DNA of 64,000 nucleotides from Staphylococcus taiwanensis (GTDB lineage: Bacteria; Bacillota; Bacilli; Staphylococcales; Staphylococcaceae). The stretch lies in contig CP058667.1 in NCBI GenBank assembly GCA_020544305.1, positions 1,178,001 to 1,242,000 on the forward strand, written 5' to 3'. Positions 41,043-49,206 of the stretch are shown here, one piece after another; position 1 is the stretch's first letter, and every line of letters begins with the position of its first letter. A model generated the notes under the pieces. That model searched no databases, was not told where the DNA came from, and was given only the letters and a program-made list of their open reading frames with translations. The position numbers and the translations under genes are program-made.

Positions 41043-41222
41043 ATGAGTTAGAGGTTGCGTTTTTAATTATTAACTCTTCAGAAGTTGTAGTGGAACATGT
41101 GTTGAAAGAGTGAAAGGTAAAGACGCCGAAACAAATGATAACCACACTTGTCATTTGTTGGGACAGTTGTCGAATAGAAACTGTACTGTCACAGTTTGTG
41201 ATGTGCTACCGATATAGATTAA
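41043..41222 (+). ncRNA. Lysine riboswitch (L-box) upstream of lysP
   Basis: Conserved lysine-aptamer pieces occur in the right order: AGAGGTTGCG near the 5' side, GACGCCGAA, TGGGACAG, ACTGTCAC, and a closing GTGCTACC. A rho-independent hairpin (41225-41263) follows, so lysine binding should end transcription before the permease gene. Aptamer boundaries are approximate. Confidence 0.9.
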
Positions 41223-41224
41223 GC

Positions 41225-41263
41225 AAATGGTTGCATATCTTATAGGTATGTAACCATTTTTTA
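41225..41263 (+). terminator. Riboswitch expression-platform terminator
   Basis: AAATGGTTGCATA pairs with GTATGTAACCATTT and is followed by TTTTT, directly downstream of the lysine aptamer. About 110 bp separate it from the lysP start. Confidence 0.85.
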
Positions 41264-41376
41264 TGCTTTGATTTTAGTTTTATATAGTTTGTAAAGTATA
41301 AATTTGATAAGTCAATTATCAACACAGAACAAATAAATAAAATTTGTTAGCCTCTACTGAAGGAAAGGAAGCTTCT

Positions 41377-42870
41377 ATGAGTAAAGTCGAAAGTCAAGAC
41401 GAGGGGATTAAACGTGGATTGAAGGATCGTCATATTTCTATGATTGCAATGGGTGGTTGTATTGGAACTGGATTATTTATGACATCCGGTGGTGCAATAC
41501 ATGATGCAGGTGCACTCGGTGCGTTAATTGCTTATGCAATTATTGGTGCTATGGTATTCTTCCTTATGACATCACTAGGTGAAATGGCTACGTATTTACC
41601 TGTTTCTGGTTCATTTAGTACATATGCAACACGTTTTGTTGATCCTTCATTGGGATTTGCACTAGGTTGGAACTATTGGTTTAACTGGGTAATTACCGTT
41701 GCCGCTGATGTTACAATTGCAGCACAAGTTATCCAATATTGGACACCAATGGCAGGTATACCTGCATGGGTATGGAGTTGTATATTCTTAGTCATTATTT
41801 TTGCACTCAACTCACTATCAGTCAGAGTTTATGGTGAAAGTGAATATTGGTTTGCTTTAATTAAAGTCGTAACCGTAATCATCTTTATCATTATAGGTTT
41901 ATTGACTATATTAGGTATCATGGGTGGAAAATTCGTTGGTTTTGAAACATTTACTAAAGGTGATGGACCAATTTTAGGAGGTAATCTAGGTGGTAGTTTA
42001 TTATCCATCTTAGGTGTATTCCTTGTAGCTGGATTTTCATTCCAAGGAACTGAATTAATAGGGATTACCGCGGGAGAATCAGAAAATCCTGAACGCGCCG
42101 TACCTAAAGCAATTAAGCAAGTCTTTTGGAGAATATTATTATTCTACATTTTAGCTATATTCGTTATCGGTATGTTAATTCCTTATGATAGCAATGCACT
42201 GATGGGTGGAGATGATAGCATAGCGACATCACCATTCACACTCGTATTTAAAAATGCGGGATTAGCATTTGCAGCCTCATTTATGAATGCGGTGATTTTA
42301 ACTTCTGTATTATCAGCAGGTAACTCAGGTATGTATGCATCGACACGAATGTTGTATTCTATGAGTAAAGATAAATTAGCGTTTCCATCATTTGGTAAAA
42401 CGAATAAATACGGCGTTCCATATTTATCGTTATTTGCGACTGCAATTTTAGTTGTAACTATTTTCTTGGTTCAAAAGTTAAGTGGAAATGCATATGAATA
42501 TATTGTTGCAGCAAGCGGAATGACAGGGTTTATTGCATGGGTAGGTATAGCCGTGAGTCATTATAGATTTAGAAAAGCATTTGAGAAACAACATCATAAA
42601 AAGAAAGAATTAAAATATAAGGCGAAATGGTTCCCATTCGGGCCTATATTTGCGGGCATCTTATGTGTGATTGTAATCATTGGACAAGATGTTGATTTTA
42701 TTAAAACTGGAGAATTTGATTTGAATAGATTTATTATTACGTATATGGGAATTCCAGTGTTCCTAGCATTCTTTATTTATCATAAATTGAGATATAAAAC
42801 TAAATTAATTCCTTTAGATAAAGTTGATTTACGCCAAGATGTTAAAATGGATGATATAAAACATCATTAA
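41377..42870 (+). CDS. lysP: Lysine-specific APC permease
   Basis: A 497-residue, 12-segment APC transporter. The first membrane segment carries AMGGCIGTGLFMTSGG; other family marks are SLGEMATYLPVSGSF, FQGTELIGITAGESENP and the STRMLYSMSKD loop. Specificity for lysine is inferred from resemblance to LysP and from the lysine riboswitch directly upstream. The frame is open from a TTG at 41344, but AGGAAAGGAAG fixes the ATG at 41377. It lies between thrS and infC, as in other staphylococci. Confidence 0.92.
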   Translation: MSKVESQDEGIKRGLKDRHISMIAMGGCIGTGLFMTSGGAIHDAGALGALIAYAIIGAMVFFLMTSLGEMATYLPVSGSFSTYATRFVDPSLGFALGWNYWFNWVITVAADVTIAAQVIQYWTPMAGIPAWVWSCIFLVIIFALNSLSVRVYGESEYWFALIKVVTVIIFIIIGLLTILGIMGGKFVGFETFTKGDGPILGGNLGGSLLSILGVFLVAGFSFQGTELIGITAGESENPERAVPKAIKQVFWRILLFYILAIFVIGMLIPYDSNALMGGDDSIATSPFTLVFKNAGLAFAASFMNAVILTSVLSAGNSGMYASTRMLYSMSKDKLAFPSFGKTNKYGVPYLSLFATAILVVTIFLVQKLSGNAYEYIVAASGMTGFIAWVGIAVSHYRFRKAFEKQHHKKKELKYKAKWFPFGPIFAGILCVIVIIGQDVDFIKTGEFDLNRFIITYMGIPVFLAFFIYHKLRYKTKLIPLDKVDLRQDVKMDDIKHH

Positions 42871-42911
42871 TTTTAAATTAGTAGTTGACTTAATATATAA
42901 ATGTTGATATG

Positions 42912-43054
42912 ATTAATGACGTTGAATACGAAACGAACCAAGTAGAAACACCCGTTTCTCACCTGTAGCGACGCTAAGTGCAGTTGGCAGGTTAATCATG
43001 TCACACATTCTATGTGTATGAGTAAAGAGCGGGCATTCTATGCTCGCTCTTTTT
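42912..43054 (+). ncRNA. L20-type autoregulatory leader of infC-rpmI-rplT
   Basis: A structured leader with several conserved hairpins (for example AACCTGCCAACTG-type pairing of the CACCTG and GGCAGG blocks) ends in a terminator, AAGAGCGGGCA/TGCTCGCTCTT plus T-run (43025-43054). In Firmicutes ribosomal protein L20 binds such a leader and ends transcription of its own operon. Placement directly before infC supports this. Confidence 0.8.
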
Positions 43055-43093
43055 GCTTGGGAAAATTTCGTAAAATTTTGGGAGGTGTCAACC

Positions 43094-43612
43094 ATAGCAA
43101 AAGATCAAACGCAAGTTAACGAAAAGATTCGCGCTAAGGAATTACGTTTAATTGGCCAAAATGGTGACCAAATTGGTGTTAAATCAAAACGTGAAGCATT
43201 AGAAATGGCTGAACGTGTTGAGTTAGATTTAGTAGTTGTAGCACCAAATGCTAAACCACCTGTTGCAAGAATTATGGATTATGGTAAATACAAATTTGAA
43301 CAACAGAAAAAAGAAAAAGAAATGAAAAAGAAACAAAAAGTCATCAATGTTAAAGAAATTCGCTTAAGTCCAACGATTGAGGAACACGATTTCCAAACTA
43401 AGTTGAAAAATGGTCGTAAATTCTTAGATAAAGGCGACAAATGTAAAGTTTCTATTCGTTTCAGAGGTCGTGCGATTACGCATAAAGAAATTGGTCAACG
43501 TGTCTTAGAAAAATTTGCTGACGAATGTAAAGATATTGCCACTGTTGAACAAAGACCAAAAATGGAAGGGCGTCAAATGTTTATTCTATTAGCGCCTGTA
43601 AACGAAAAATAA
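43094..43612 (+). CDS. infC: Translation initiation factor IF-3
   Basis: IF3 binds the 30S subunit and checks start codons. It has an N-terminal domain with [14 protein letters not shown], a lysine-rich linker ([11 protein letters not shown]) and a C-terminal domain (KVSIRFRGR). No ATG fits. The ATA at 43094 stands 6 nt after GGAGGTG and matches the position of the ATT start in Bacillus (I-S-K-D-Q versus I-A-K-D-Q here), so I choose ATA, giving 172 residues. The alternative GTG at 43085 lies inside the ribosome site and would give 175. Rare start codons in infC allow IF3 to limit its own synthesis. Confidence 0.94.
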   Translation: MAKDQTQVNEKIRAKELRLIGQNGDQIGVKSKREALEMAERVELDLVVVAPNAKPPVARIMDYGKYKFEQQKKEKEMKKKQKVINVKEIRLSPTIEEHDFQTKLKNGRKFLDKGDKCKVSIRFRGRAITHKEIGQRVLEKFADECKDIATVEQRPKMEGRQMFILLAPVNEK

Positions 43613-43639
43613 TTAATATTTAGTAGGAGGAAATGCATC

Positions 43640-43840
43640 ATGCCAAAAATGAAAACTCACCGTGGAGCAGCTAAACGTGTTAAAAGAACTGGTTCAGGTC
43701 AATTAAAACGTTCAAGAGCTTTCACATCTCACTTATTTGCAAATAAAAGTACTAAACAAAAACGTAAATTACGTAAAGCTCAATTAGTTTCTAAGAGCGA
43801 TATGAAACGAGTAAAACAATTATTAGCTTATAAAAAATAA
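43640..43840 (+). CDS. rpmI: 50S ribosomal protein L35
   Basis: A 66-residue, very basic protein with the L35 pattern [13 protein letters not shown] near the start and [14 protein letters not shown] later. The second gene of the infC operon, with a TAGGAGGAAA site upstream. It should be controlled by the leader that precedes infC. Confidence 0.97.
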   Translation: MPKMKTHRGAAKRVKRTGSGQLKRSRAFTSHLFANKSTKQKRKLRKAQLVSKSDMKRVKQLLAYKK

Positions 43841-43894
43841 TTGTAACTATTAAATGAACGATAATAAATTGTTATTTCTAAGGAGGAATTTAAT

Positions 43895-44251
43895 ATGCCA
43901 CGAGTTAAAGGTGGAACAGTAACAAGAGCACGTCGTAAAAAAACGATTAAATTAGCTAAAGGTTACTTCGGTGCTAAACACACATTATATAAAGTAGCAA
44001 AACAACAAGTAATGAAATCAGGACAATACGCTTTCCGCGACCGTCGTCAACGTAAACGTGATTTCCGTAAATTATGGATTACACGTATTAATGCGGCAGC
44101 TCGTAAACATGATATCAGCTATTCAAGATTAATGAATGGTTTGAAAAAAGCTGATATTAATATCAACCGTAAAATGTTATCTGAAGTAGCTATTTCAGAT
44201 GATAAAGCATTTGCTGAATTAGTATCTAAAGCTAAAGATGCTTTAAAATAA
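43895..44251 (+). CDS. rplT: 50S ribosomal protein L20
   Basis: A 118-residue basic protein beginning [16 protein letters not shown], with the [14 protein letters not shown] segment ([12 protein letters not shown]) of L20. It binds 23S rRNA early in assembly and, by analogy with Bacillus, the operon leader as a repressor. It follows rpmI after 54 bp with AAGGAGG. Two hairpins end the operon. Confidence 0.97.
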   Translation: MPRVKGGTVTRARRKKTIKLAKGYFGAKHTLYKVAKQQVMKSGQYAFRDRRQRKRDFRKLWITRINAAARKHDISYSRLMNGLKKADININRKMLSEVAISDDKAFAELVSKAKDALK

Positions 44252-44261
44252 TTATATAAAT

Positions 44262-44339
44262 AATAAGATGGGATATATTGAGTATATTTTTTCATCTTAT
44301 TGTATTTAAAATGATGGCTATTTATAGTCATCTTTTTTT
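44262..44339 (+). terminator. Tandem terminator hairpins of infC-rpmI-rplT
   Basis: First hairpin: AATAAGATG (44262-44270) with CATCTTATT (about 44293-44301). Second: GATGGCTAT/ATAGTCATC with a G-U pair, followed by TTTTTTT (about 44313-44337). The second is the stronger. Confidence 0.8.
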
Positions 44340-44452
44340 GTTTTAAATGTATTATAAACGAAATCTTGTAATCTAGATATATGATTGATTGTTGTTCAAT
44401 AATATAGTTTGATAAAATACATAATAAGAATAAATTTAATAAGGAGTTAAAT

Positions 44453-45064
44453 ATGTCCAAATTTGATGAACAAATTATAGTAGTTCCAAGAAAAATACTT
44501 TTCGAAAATGAATCAAATGCATTTAATGGATTCTTATCAAAAAATGATGCACAAGGTGAATCTATATTTAATACATTTTCCGAATACGAAGTTAAACGTC
44601 GAGGTGACATGGAAGAAGATCCTTCTTATAAACAATTAATCTCTTATTGTTTGCTTGAAAATGAAAAAAATGAATTATTAGTTTATAAGCGCTTAAGTGG
44701 TGGAGGAGAATCTCGTTTACATGGTCAATCATCTATAGGTGTTGGTGGTCACATGAACGATGTCGTTGGAGCTGGTTCGATAAATGAAATATTACGAGTG
44801 AATGCGCAAAGAGAACTTGAGGAGGAAGTTGGCTTATCAGAAGCTGATTCTCAAAATATGGAGTATATCGGTTTTATTAATGATGATACTAATGAAGTTG
44901 GAGAAGTACATATCGGAGTGGTATTTAAGATAAAAGTAAATTCTAATGATGTTGAAGTTCGAGAAACTGATACTTTAAAAATTCAATGGATTGAAAAAGA
45001 ATTAATTGATGATTACGATAGTTTTGAAACGTGGAGTGCATTGATTTTAAAAGACTTAAAATAG
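44453..45064 (+). CDS. Nudix hydrolase family protein
   Basis: A 203-residue protein with a perfect Nudix box, G-x5-E-x7-R-E-U-x-E-E-x-G-U, at 106-128 (Gly106, Glu112, Arg120-Glu121, Glu124-Glu125, Gly127). The N-terminal 60 residues have no known motif. Nudix enzymes cleave nucleoside diphosphates linked to another moiety; the substrate here is unknown. The start follows AAGGAG. It is 13 bp upstream of the TPR-like gene, so the two are likely co-transcribed between rplT and tig. This gene pair is conserved in staphylococci at this place. Confidence 0.88.
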   Translation: MSKFDEQIIVVPRKILFENESNAFNGFLSKNDAQGESIFNTFSEYEVKRRGDMEEDPSYKQLISYCLLENEKNELLVYKRLSGGGESRLHGQSSIGVGGHMNDVVGAGSINEILRVNAQRELEEEVGLSEADSQNMEYIGFINDDTNEVGEVHIGVVFKIKVNSNDVEVRETDTLKIQWIEKELIDDYDSFETWSALILKDLK

Positions 45065-45077
45065 AGGGGGTATAAAT

Positions 45078-46001
45078 TTGTCAGATATCATCCCTTTCCC
45101 TAAATCTCAGCAAAAATTATATAATGATATTTTAAAAAACGAGAATCTTAATAATTACAACACTTTATATCAATTGTTTGAGGAATATGAATCACAATTT
45201 GAACTAGATGATAAACTTTCTTTAATTAAATGTGAAATGTTATATCATTTACTATCATTTTTAGAATTAAGAGAAGAAGCAATTATATTACTTAAACAAG
45301 GTCTTCAATATTATGATGACTTGATGTTGTATTATATCAAAGCATTAAACGGATTAGGTCAATATTATGAGGCTGTCGAGGTAGTTGATCAAATTATAGA
45401 CGAAGTTAAAAGTCATAAAACTAGAATGGCACTATATCCAATTAGAGAATATGCACAATCTCAGTTGAATGAAGATAAACATATGACTAGCCAAGCCTTA
45501 GCGCAATTTAATACTCTAAATTTAAATGAACAAACTAGATTGATTTTAAAATTAATTGACAATGGTCATTATGAATTTAAAGATACTATAGCATTTTTGA
45601 TTGTGCACGAAGCCAAAGCTAAAAATTTACAAAGTTTAATGCTAGAATATTTAAGATTTGCCGAATACAATCAATCAATTACGATTACAAAATATGGCCA
45701 TACTATTACTGTTAATCCCATGCAATTAAAAGGGTTGGAATATACAGATTTAAAAACTCAAGTCGTACCAGATGTATTAGAAAGATTAGATGAAGGTGCG
45801 ATACACATTTCTGATGAAGCCAATCACGTTATGAATAATCATGCGATATTGCTTTATCCTCTCAAAATTTTCGAATTATATAGTAAAAACGAATGGATTT
45901 CAGCATATGATGTTTATTTTAAATCGATGATTGGTATACACAATAGTGAAGCTAATCAAGATTTATTAGACTTTATCTATGTGTTAGATGGTCAAATTTG
46001 A
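45078..46001 (+). CDS. TPR-like helical repeat protein of unknown function
   Basis: A 307-residue, all-helical protein. A segment around 50-135 looks like tetratricopeptide repeats (alternating small and large residues in LELREEAIILLKQGL and LGQYYEAVEVVDQI). No catalytic motif or membrane segment is visible. The start is a TTG at 45078 with a strong GAGGGGG site upstream. A scaffold or adaptor role is the most one can say. It precedes tig but has a separate promoter between. Confidence 0.75.
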   Translation: MSDIIPFPKSQQKLYNDILKNENLNNYNTLYQLFEEYESQFELDDKLSLIKCEMLYHLLSFLELREEAIILLKQGLQYYDDLMLYYIKALNGLGQYYEAVEVVDQIIDEVKSHKTRMALYPIREYAQSQLNEDKHMTSQALAQFNTLNLNEQTRLILKLIDNGHYEFKDTIAFLIVHEAKAKNLQSLMLEYLRFAEYNQSITITKYGHTITVNPMQLKGLEYTDLKTQVVPDVLERLDEGAIHISDEANHVMNNHAILLYPLKIFELYSKNEWISAYDVYFKSMIGIHNSEANQDLLDFIYVLDGQI

Positions 46002-46090
46002 GCAAATCAGTTTAATTTAATATTTAATTTAGGTAAAGTATGGTTATTAGTTCGTAAATTTTAAGAGTTACAAACCCTTGAAAAGTCTGT

Positions 46091-46119
46091 TTGTGTCCGT
46101 ATAGGACGTGTGCTATAAT
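46091..46119 (+). promoter_or_regulatory. Promoter of tig
   Basis: TTGTGT (46091-46096), a 17-bp spacer, TATAAT (46114-46119). The spacer contains a small inverted repeat, GTCC-gtata-GGAC. Confidence 0.65.
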
Positions 46120-46164
46120 AGGGAAGTTGAAAAAATAAAAATGTAATCATGGAGGTATTTATAC

Positions 46165-47469
46165 ATGACAGCAACTTGGGAAAAAAAGGAAGGTAACGAA
46201 GGATTATTAAAAGTTACAGTTCCAGCAGAAAAAGTAGACAAAGCATTAGATCAAGCATTTAAAAAAGTAGTTAAACAAATTAACGTGCCTGGTTTCCGTA
46301 AAGGTAAAGTGCCTCGTCCAATTTTTGAACAACGTTTCGGCGTTGAAGCATTATATCAAGATGCAGTAGATATTCTTTTACCTGAAGCATATGGTGAAGC
46401 TATTGATGAGACTGGTATTAATCCAGTGGCTCAACCAGAAATCAATGTAACTCAAATTGAAAAAGGTAAAGATTTTGAATTTGAAGCTACTGTAACAGTT
46501 GAACCAGAAGTTCAATTGGGTGATTACAAAGGTCTTGAAATTGAAAAGCAAGATTCAGAATTAACTGATGAAGACTTACAAGAAGCAATTGATCATAGTT
46601 TAGGTCACTTAGCTGACATGGTTGTTAAAGAAGATGGTGCTGTTGAAAACGGTGATACAGTAAATATTGACTTTGATGGCTATGTAGACGGTGAACAATT
46701 CGAAGGTGGACAAGCTGATGGATATGATTTAGAAATCGGTTCAGGTTCATTCATTCCAGGATTTGAAGATCAATTAGTTGGTGTTAAAACTGGCGAAGAA
46801 AAAGACGTAGTTGTCACTTTCCCAGAAGAATACCATGCTGAAGAATTAGCCGGAAAAGAAGCGACTTTCAAAACTAAAGTTAATGAAATTAAATATAAAG
46901 AAGTTCCAGAATTAGACGATGAAATCGCTAATGAATTAGATTCAGATGCTAACTCAGTAGATGAATATAAAGAAAACTTACGTAAACGTTTATCTGAACA
47001 AAAAGCTGAAGAAGCTGAAAACGTTGAAAAAGAAGAAGCTATCAATAAAGCTACTGACAATGTAACAATTGATATTCCTCAAGCTATGATTGACACTGAA
47101 CTAGATCGTATGGTTCAAGAATTCGGTCAAAGAATTCAACAACAAGGTTTAGATTTACAAACTTACTTCCAAATCTCAGGTCAAGATGAGTCTCAATTAA
47201 GAGAACAAATGAAAGATGACGCTGAGCAAAGAATCAAAACTAACTTAACTTTATCTGCGATCGCTGATAAAGAAAATATCGAAGCTACAGATGAAGATAT
47301 TGATAAAGAGTTAGAAAAAATGAGTAAGCAATTCAACATTTCTGTTGAAGATATTAAAAATACTTTAGGTAATACTGACATCATCAAAAATGATGTACGT
47401 ATTCAAAAAGTAATTGATTTATTAAGAGACAATGCTAAATATGTTGAATCAACTAAAGAAGCTAAATAA
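46165..47469 (+). CDS. tig: Trigger factor
   Basis: A 434-residue ribosome-bound chaperone and peptidyl-prolyl isomerase. The N-terminal ribosome-binding signature is [12 protein letters not shown] (about 35-46). The FKBP-type domain (about 160-245) has [20 protein letters not shown] and [14 protein letters not shown]. The C-terminal arms are acidic and helical. It has its own promoter and a terminator, so it is a single-gene unit upstream of clpX. The start is an ATG after GGAGG. Confidence 0.97.
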   Translation: MTATWEKKEGNEGLLKVTVPAEKVDKALDQAFKKVVKQINVPGFRKGKVPRPIFEQRFGVEALYQDAVDILLPEAYGEAIDETGINPVAQPEINVTQIEKGKDFEFEATVTVEPEVQLGDYKGLEIEKQDSELTDEDLQEAIDHSLGHLADMVVKEDGAVENGDTVNIDFDGYVDGEQFEGGQADGYDLEIGSGSFIPGFEDQLVGVKTGEEKDVVVTFPEEYHAEELAGKEATFKTKVNEIKYKEVPELDDEIANELDSDANSVDEYKENLRKRLSEQKAEEAENVEKEEAINKATDNVTIDIPQAMIDTELDRMVQEFGQRIQQQGLDLQTYFQISGQDESQLREQMKDDAEQRIKTNLTLSAIADKENIEATDEDIDKELEKMSKQFNISVEDIKNTLGNTDIIKNDVRIQKVIDLLRDNAKYVESTKEAK

Positions 47470-47502
47470 TTAATTGGTCAAATTAATAAAATGAAAATTT
47501 AA

Positions 47503-47546
47503 AGTAGCAGGTACATCAACACATGTAGCCTGCTACTCTATGTTTT
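47503..47546 (+). terminator. Terminator of tig
   Basis: AGTAGCAGGTACAT pairs with ATGTAGCCTGCTACT with one bulge around a 6-nt loop, followed by CTATGTTTT (47503-47546). Confidence 0.85.
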
Positions 47547-47626
47547 AAGCATTTTAGTTGTTAACCGTGAATTTGCATTGTAAAATGCTTTCTAGTATAG
47601 TCGTTTAAGAATAGAGGTGTGAATGA

Positions 47627-48889
47627 ATGTTTAAATTCAATGAAGATGAAGAAAATTTAAAATGTTCTTTCTGTGGTAAGGATCAAGATCAAGTTAAGAA
47701 ATTGGTTGCAGGAAGTGGCGTATATATATGTAATGAGTGTATTGAATTATGTTCAGAAATTGTAGAAGAAGAGTTAGCACAAACTACTTCTGAAGAATTT
47801 ACTGACTTACCTACACCTAAAGAAATCATGGATCATTTAAATGAGTACGTGATTGGCCAAGAAAAAGCAAAAAAATCATTAGCAGTTGCAGTTTATAATC
47901 ATTATAAACGTATTCAACAGTTAGGCCCTAATGAAGATGAAGTAGAACTTCAGAAAAGTAATATAGCATTAATAGGACCAACAGGTAGTGGTAAAACGTT
48001 ATTAGCGCAAACATTAGCTAAAACATTAAATGTTCCATTTGCGATTGCAGATGCTACAAGTTTAACGGAAGCTGGTTATGTTGGCGATGATGTTGAAAAT
48101 ATTTTACTAAGATTAATACAAGCTGCAGACTTTGATATTGATAAAGCCGAAAAAGGTATTATTTATGTCGATGAAATTGATAAAATTGCTAGAAAATCTG
48201 AAAACACTTCAATAACACGTGATGTTTCTGGTGAAGGTGTACAACAAGCCTTACTAAAAATATTAGAAGGTACAACAGCAAGTGTGCCGCCTCAAGGTGG
48301 ACGTAAACATCCGAACCAAGAATTAATTCAAATAGATACTACTAATATCCTATTTATTCTAGGTGGTGCTTTTGATGGTATCGATGAAGTGATTAAACGT
48401 CGTTTAGGTGAAAAGGTTATAGGATTTGCTAGTAATGAAGCTGATAAATATGATGAAGAAGCTTTACTTGAACAAATTCGTCCAGAAGATTTGCAATCAT
48501 ATGGCTTAATTCCTGAATTTATTGGTCGTGTACCAATCGTAGCCAATTTAGAAACTTTAGATGTTGAAGCACTTAAAAACATTTTAACTCAACCTAAAAA
48601 TGCATTAGTTAAACAATATACAAAAATGCTAGAGTTAGACAATGTTGAACTTGAATTTACAGAAGCAGCTTTAGCTGCAGTAAGTGAAAAAGCTATCGAG
48701 CGTAAAACAGGTGCTCGTGGACTTCGCTCAATCATAGAAGAAGCATTAATTGATATTATGTATGATGTACCTTCTTCTGAAGATGTTTCTAAAGTTGTTA
48801 TTACTGAAGAAACGATTAATGATGAAGTAGACCCTGAATTATATGATTCAGAGGGTAACTTACTTAACGATAGTAAAACATCTGCGTAA
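47627..48889 (+). CDS. clpX: ATP-dependent Clp protease ATP-binding subunit ClpX
   Basis: A 420-residue AAA+ unfoldase that feeds ClpP. An N-terminal C4 zinc-binding domain has Cys13, Cys16, Cys35 and Cys38. Walker A is GPTGSGKT (117-124), Walker [12 protein letters not shown], and the GYVGDDVE pore loop is present. The ClpP-docking loop KVIGFAS is intact, so it should work with ClpP. The start is an ATG after AGAGGTG. A hairpin terminator 50 bp downstream lies in a duplicated sequence (see repeat entries). Confidence 0.97.
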   Translation: MFKFNEDEENLKCSFCGKDQDQVKKLVAGSGVYICNECIELCSEIVEEELAQTTSEEFTDLPTPKEIMDHLNEYVIGQEKAKKSLAVAVYNHYKRIQQLGPNEDEVELQKSNIALIGPTGSGKTLLAQTLAKTLNVPFAIADATSLTEAGYVGDDVENILLRLIQAADFDIDKAEKGIIYVDEIDKIARKSENTSITRDVSGEGVQQALLKILEGTTASVPPQGGRKHPNQELIQIDTTNILFILGGAFDGIDEVIKRRLGEKVIGFASNEADKYDEEALLEQIRPEDLQSYGLIPEFIGRVPIVANLETLDVEALKNILTQPKNALVKQYTKMLELDNVELEFTEAALAAVSEKAIERKTGARGLRSIIEEALIDIMYDVPSSEDVSKVVITEETINDEVDPELYDSEGNLLNDSKTSA

Positions 48890-48926
48890 TAATAAGTCTT
48901 AGACAATTAAGTTCTTAGAAAAGTAG

Positions 48927-49002
48927 AAACATACTAAGATTAGCTGTGAAGAGATCTATGACGATAGATTTCTTCATAGCTATTTTTTATAGTTGTAGAG
49001 AG
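48927..49002 (+). repeat. clpX terminator region, copy A of a 76-bp inverted repeat
   Basis: Contains the clpX terminator: a 19-bp stem (48941-48959 with 48964-48982, two G-U pairs) and a six-T run. The whole 76 bp, including non-palindromic flanks (AAACATACTAAGAT on the left, ATAGTTGTAGAGAG on the right), recurs inverted at 50692-50767 with two differences. The repeat pair encloses the IS110-family remnant. Confidence 0.9.
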
Positions 49003-49206
49003 CCTGGGACAAAAATAATATGATGATGCTATTTTGCAAATTCGCAGTAGCTGACTGAACTGAACAGGCGCTTAAATCAAGCTTTTTCCAGTTCTAGTCA
49101 TCTTTGCGGGCGGGGCCCCAACAAAGAGAATTTCACTAAGAAATTCTACAAGCAAAGCAAGTTGGGAGTGGGACAACGAATTTAAAAAGAATACTATCCC
49201 ACTCCC
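49003..49206. repeat. STAR-like intergenic repeat
   Basis: The minus strand of 49111-49125 reads TTTGTTGGGGCCCCG, which fits the published Staphylococcus STAR signature T(G/A/T)TGTTG(G/T)GGCCC(C/A). The block also holds TAGCTGACTGA (49048-49058) shared with two other intergenic repeats. It ends in a 10-bp hairpin, GGGAGTGGGA/TCCCACTCCC (49164-49173 and 49197-49206). It does not code for protein. Confidence 0.75.

Noticed and set aside
43040..43093. An 18-codon upstream extension of infC
   Set aside because: It overlaps the leader terminator and the ribosome site; it would only exist if the terminator were part of the coding sequence.
44119..44610. A 163-codon minus-strand frame spanning the rplT end and the Nudix start
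   Set aside because: It crosses two terminator hairpins and overlaps two well-supported genes; no ribosome site.
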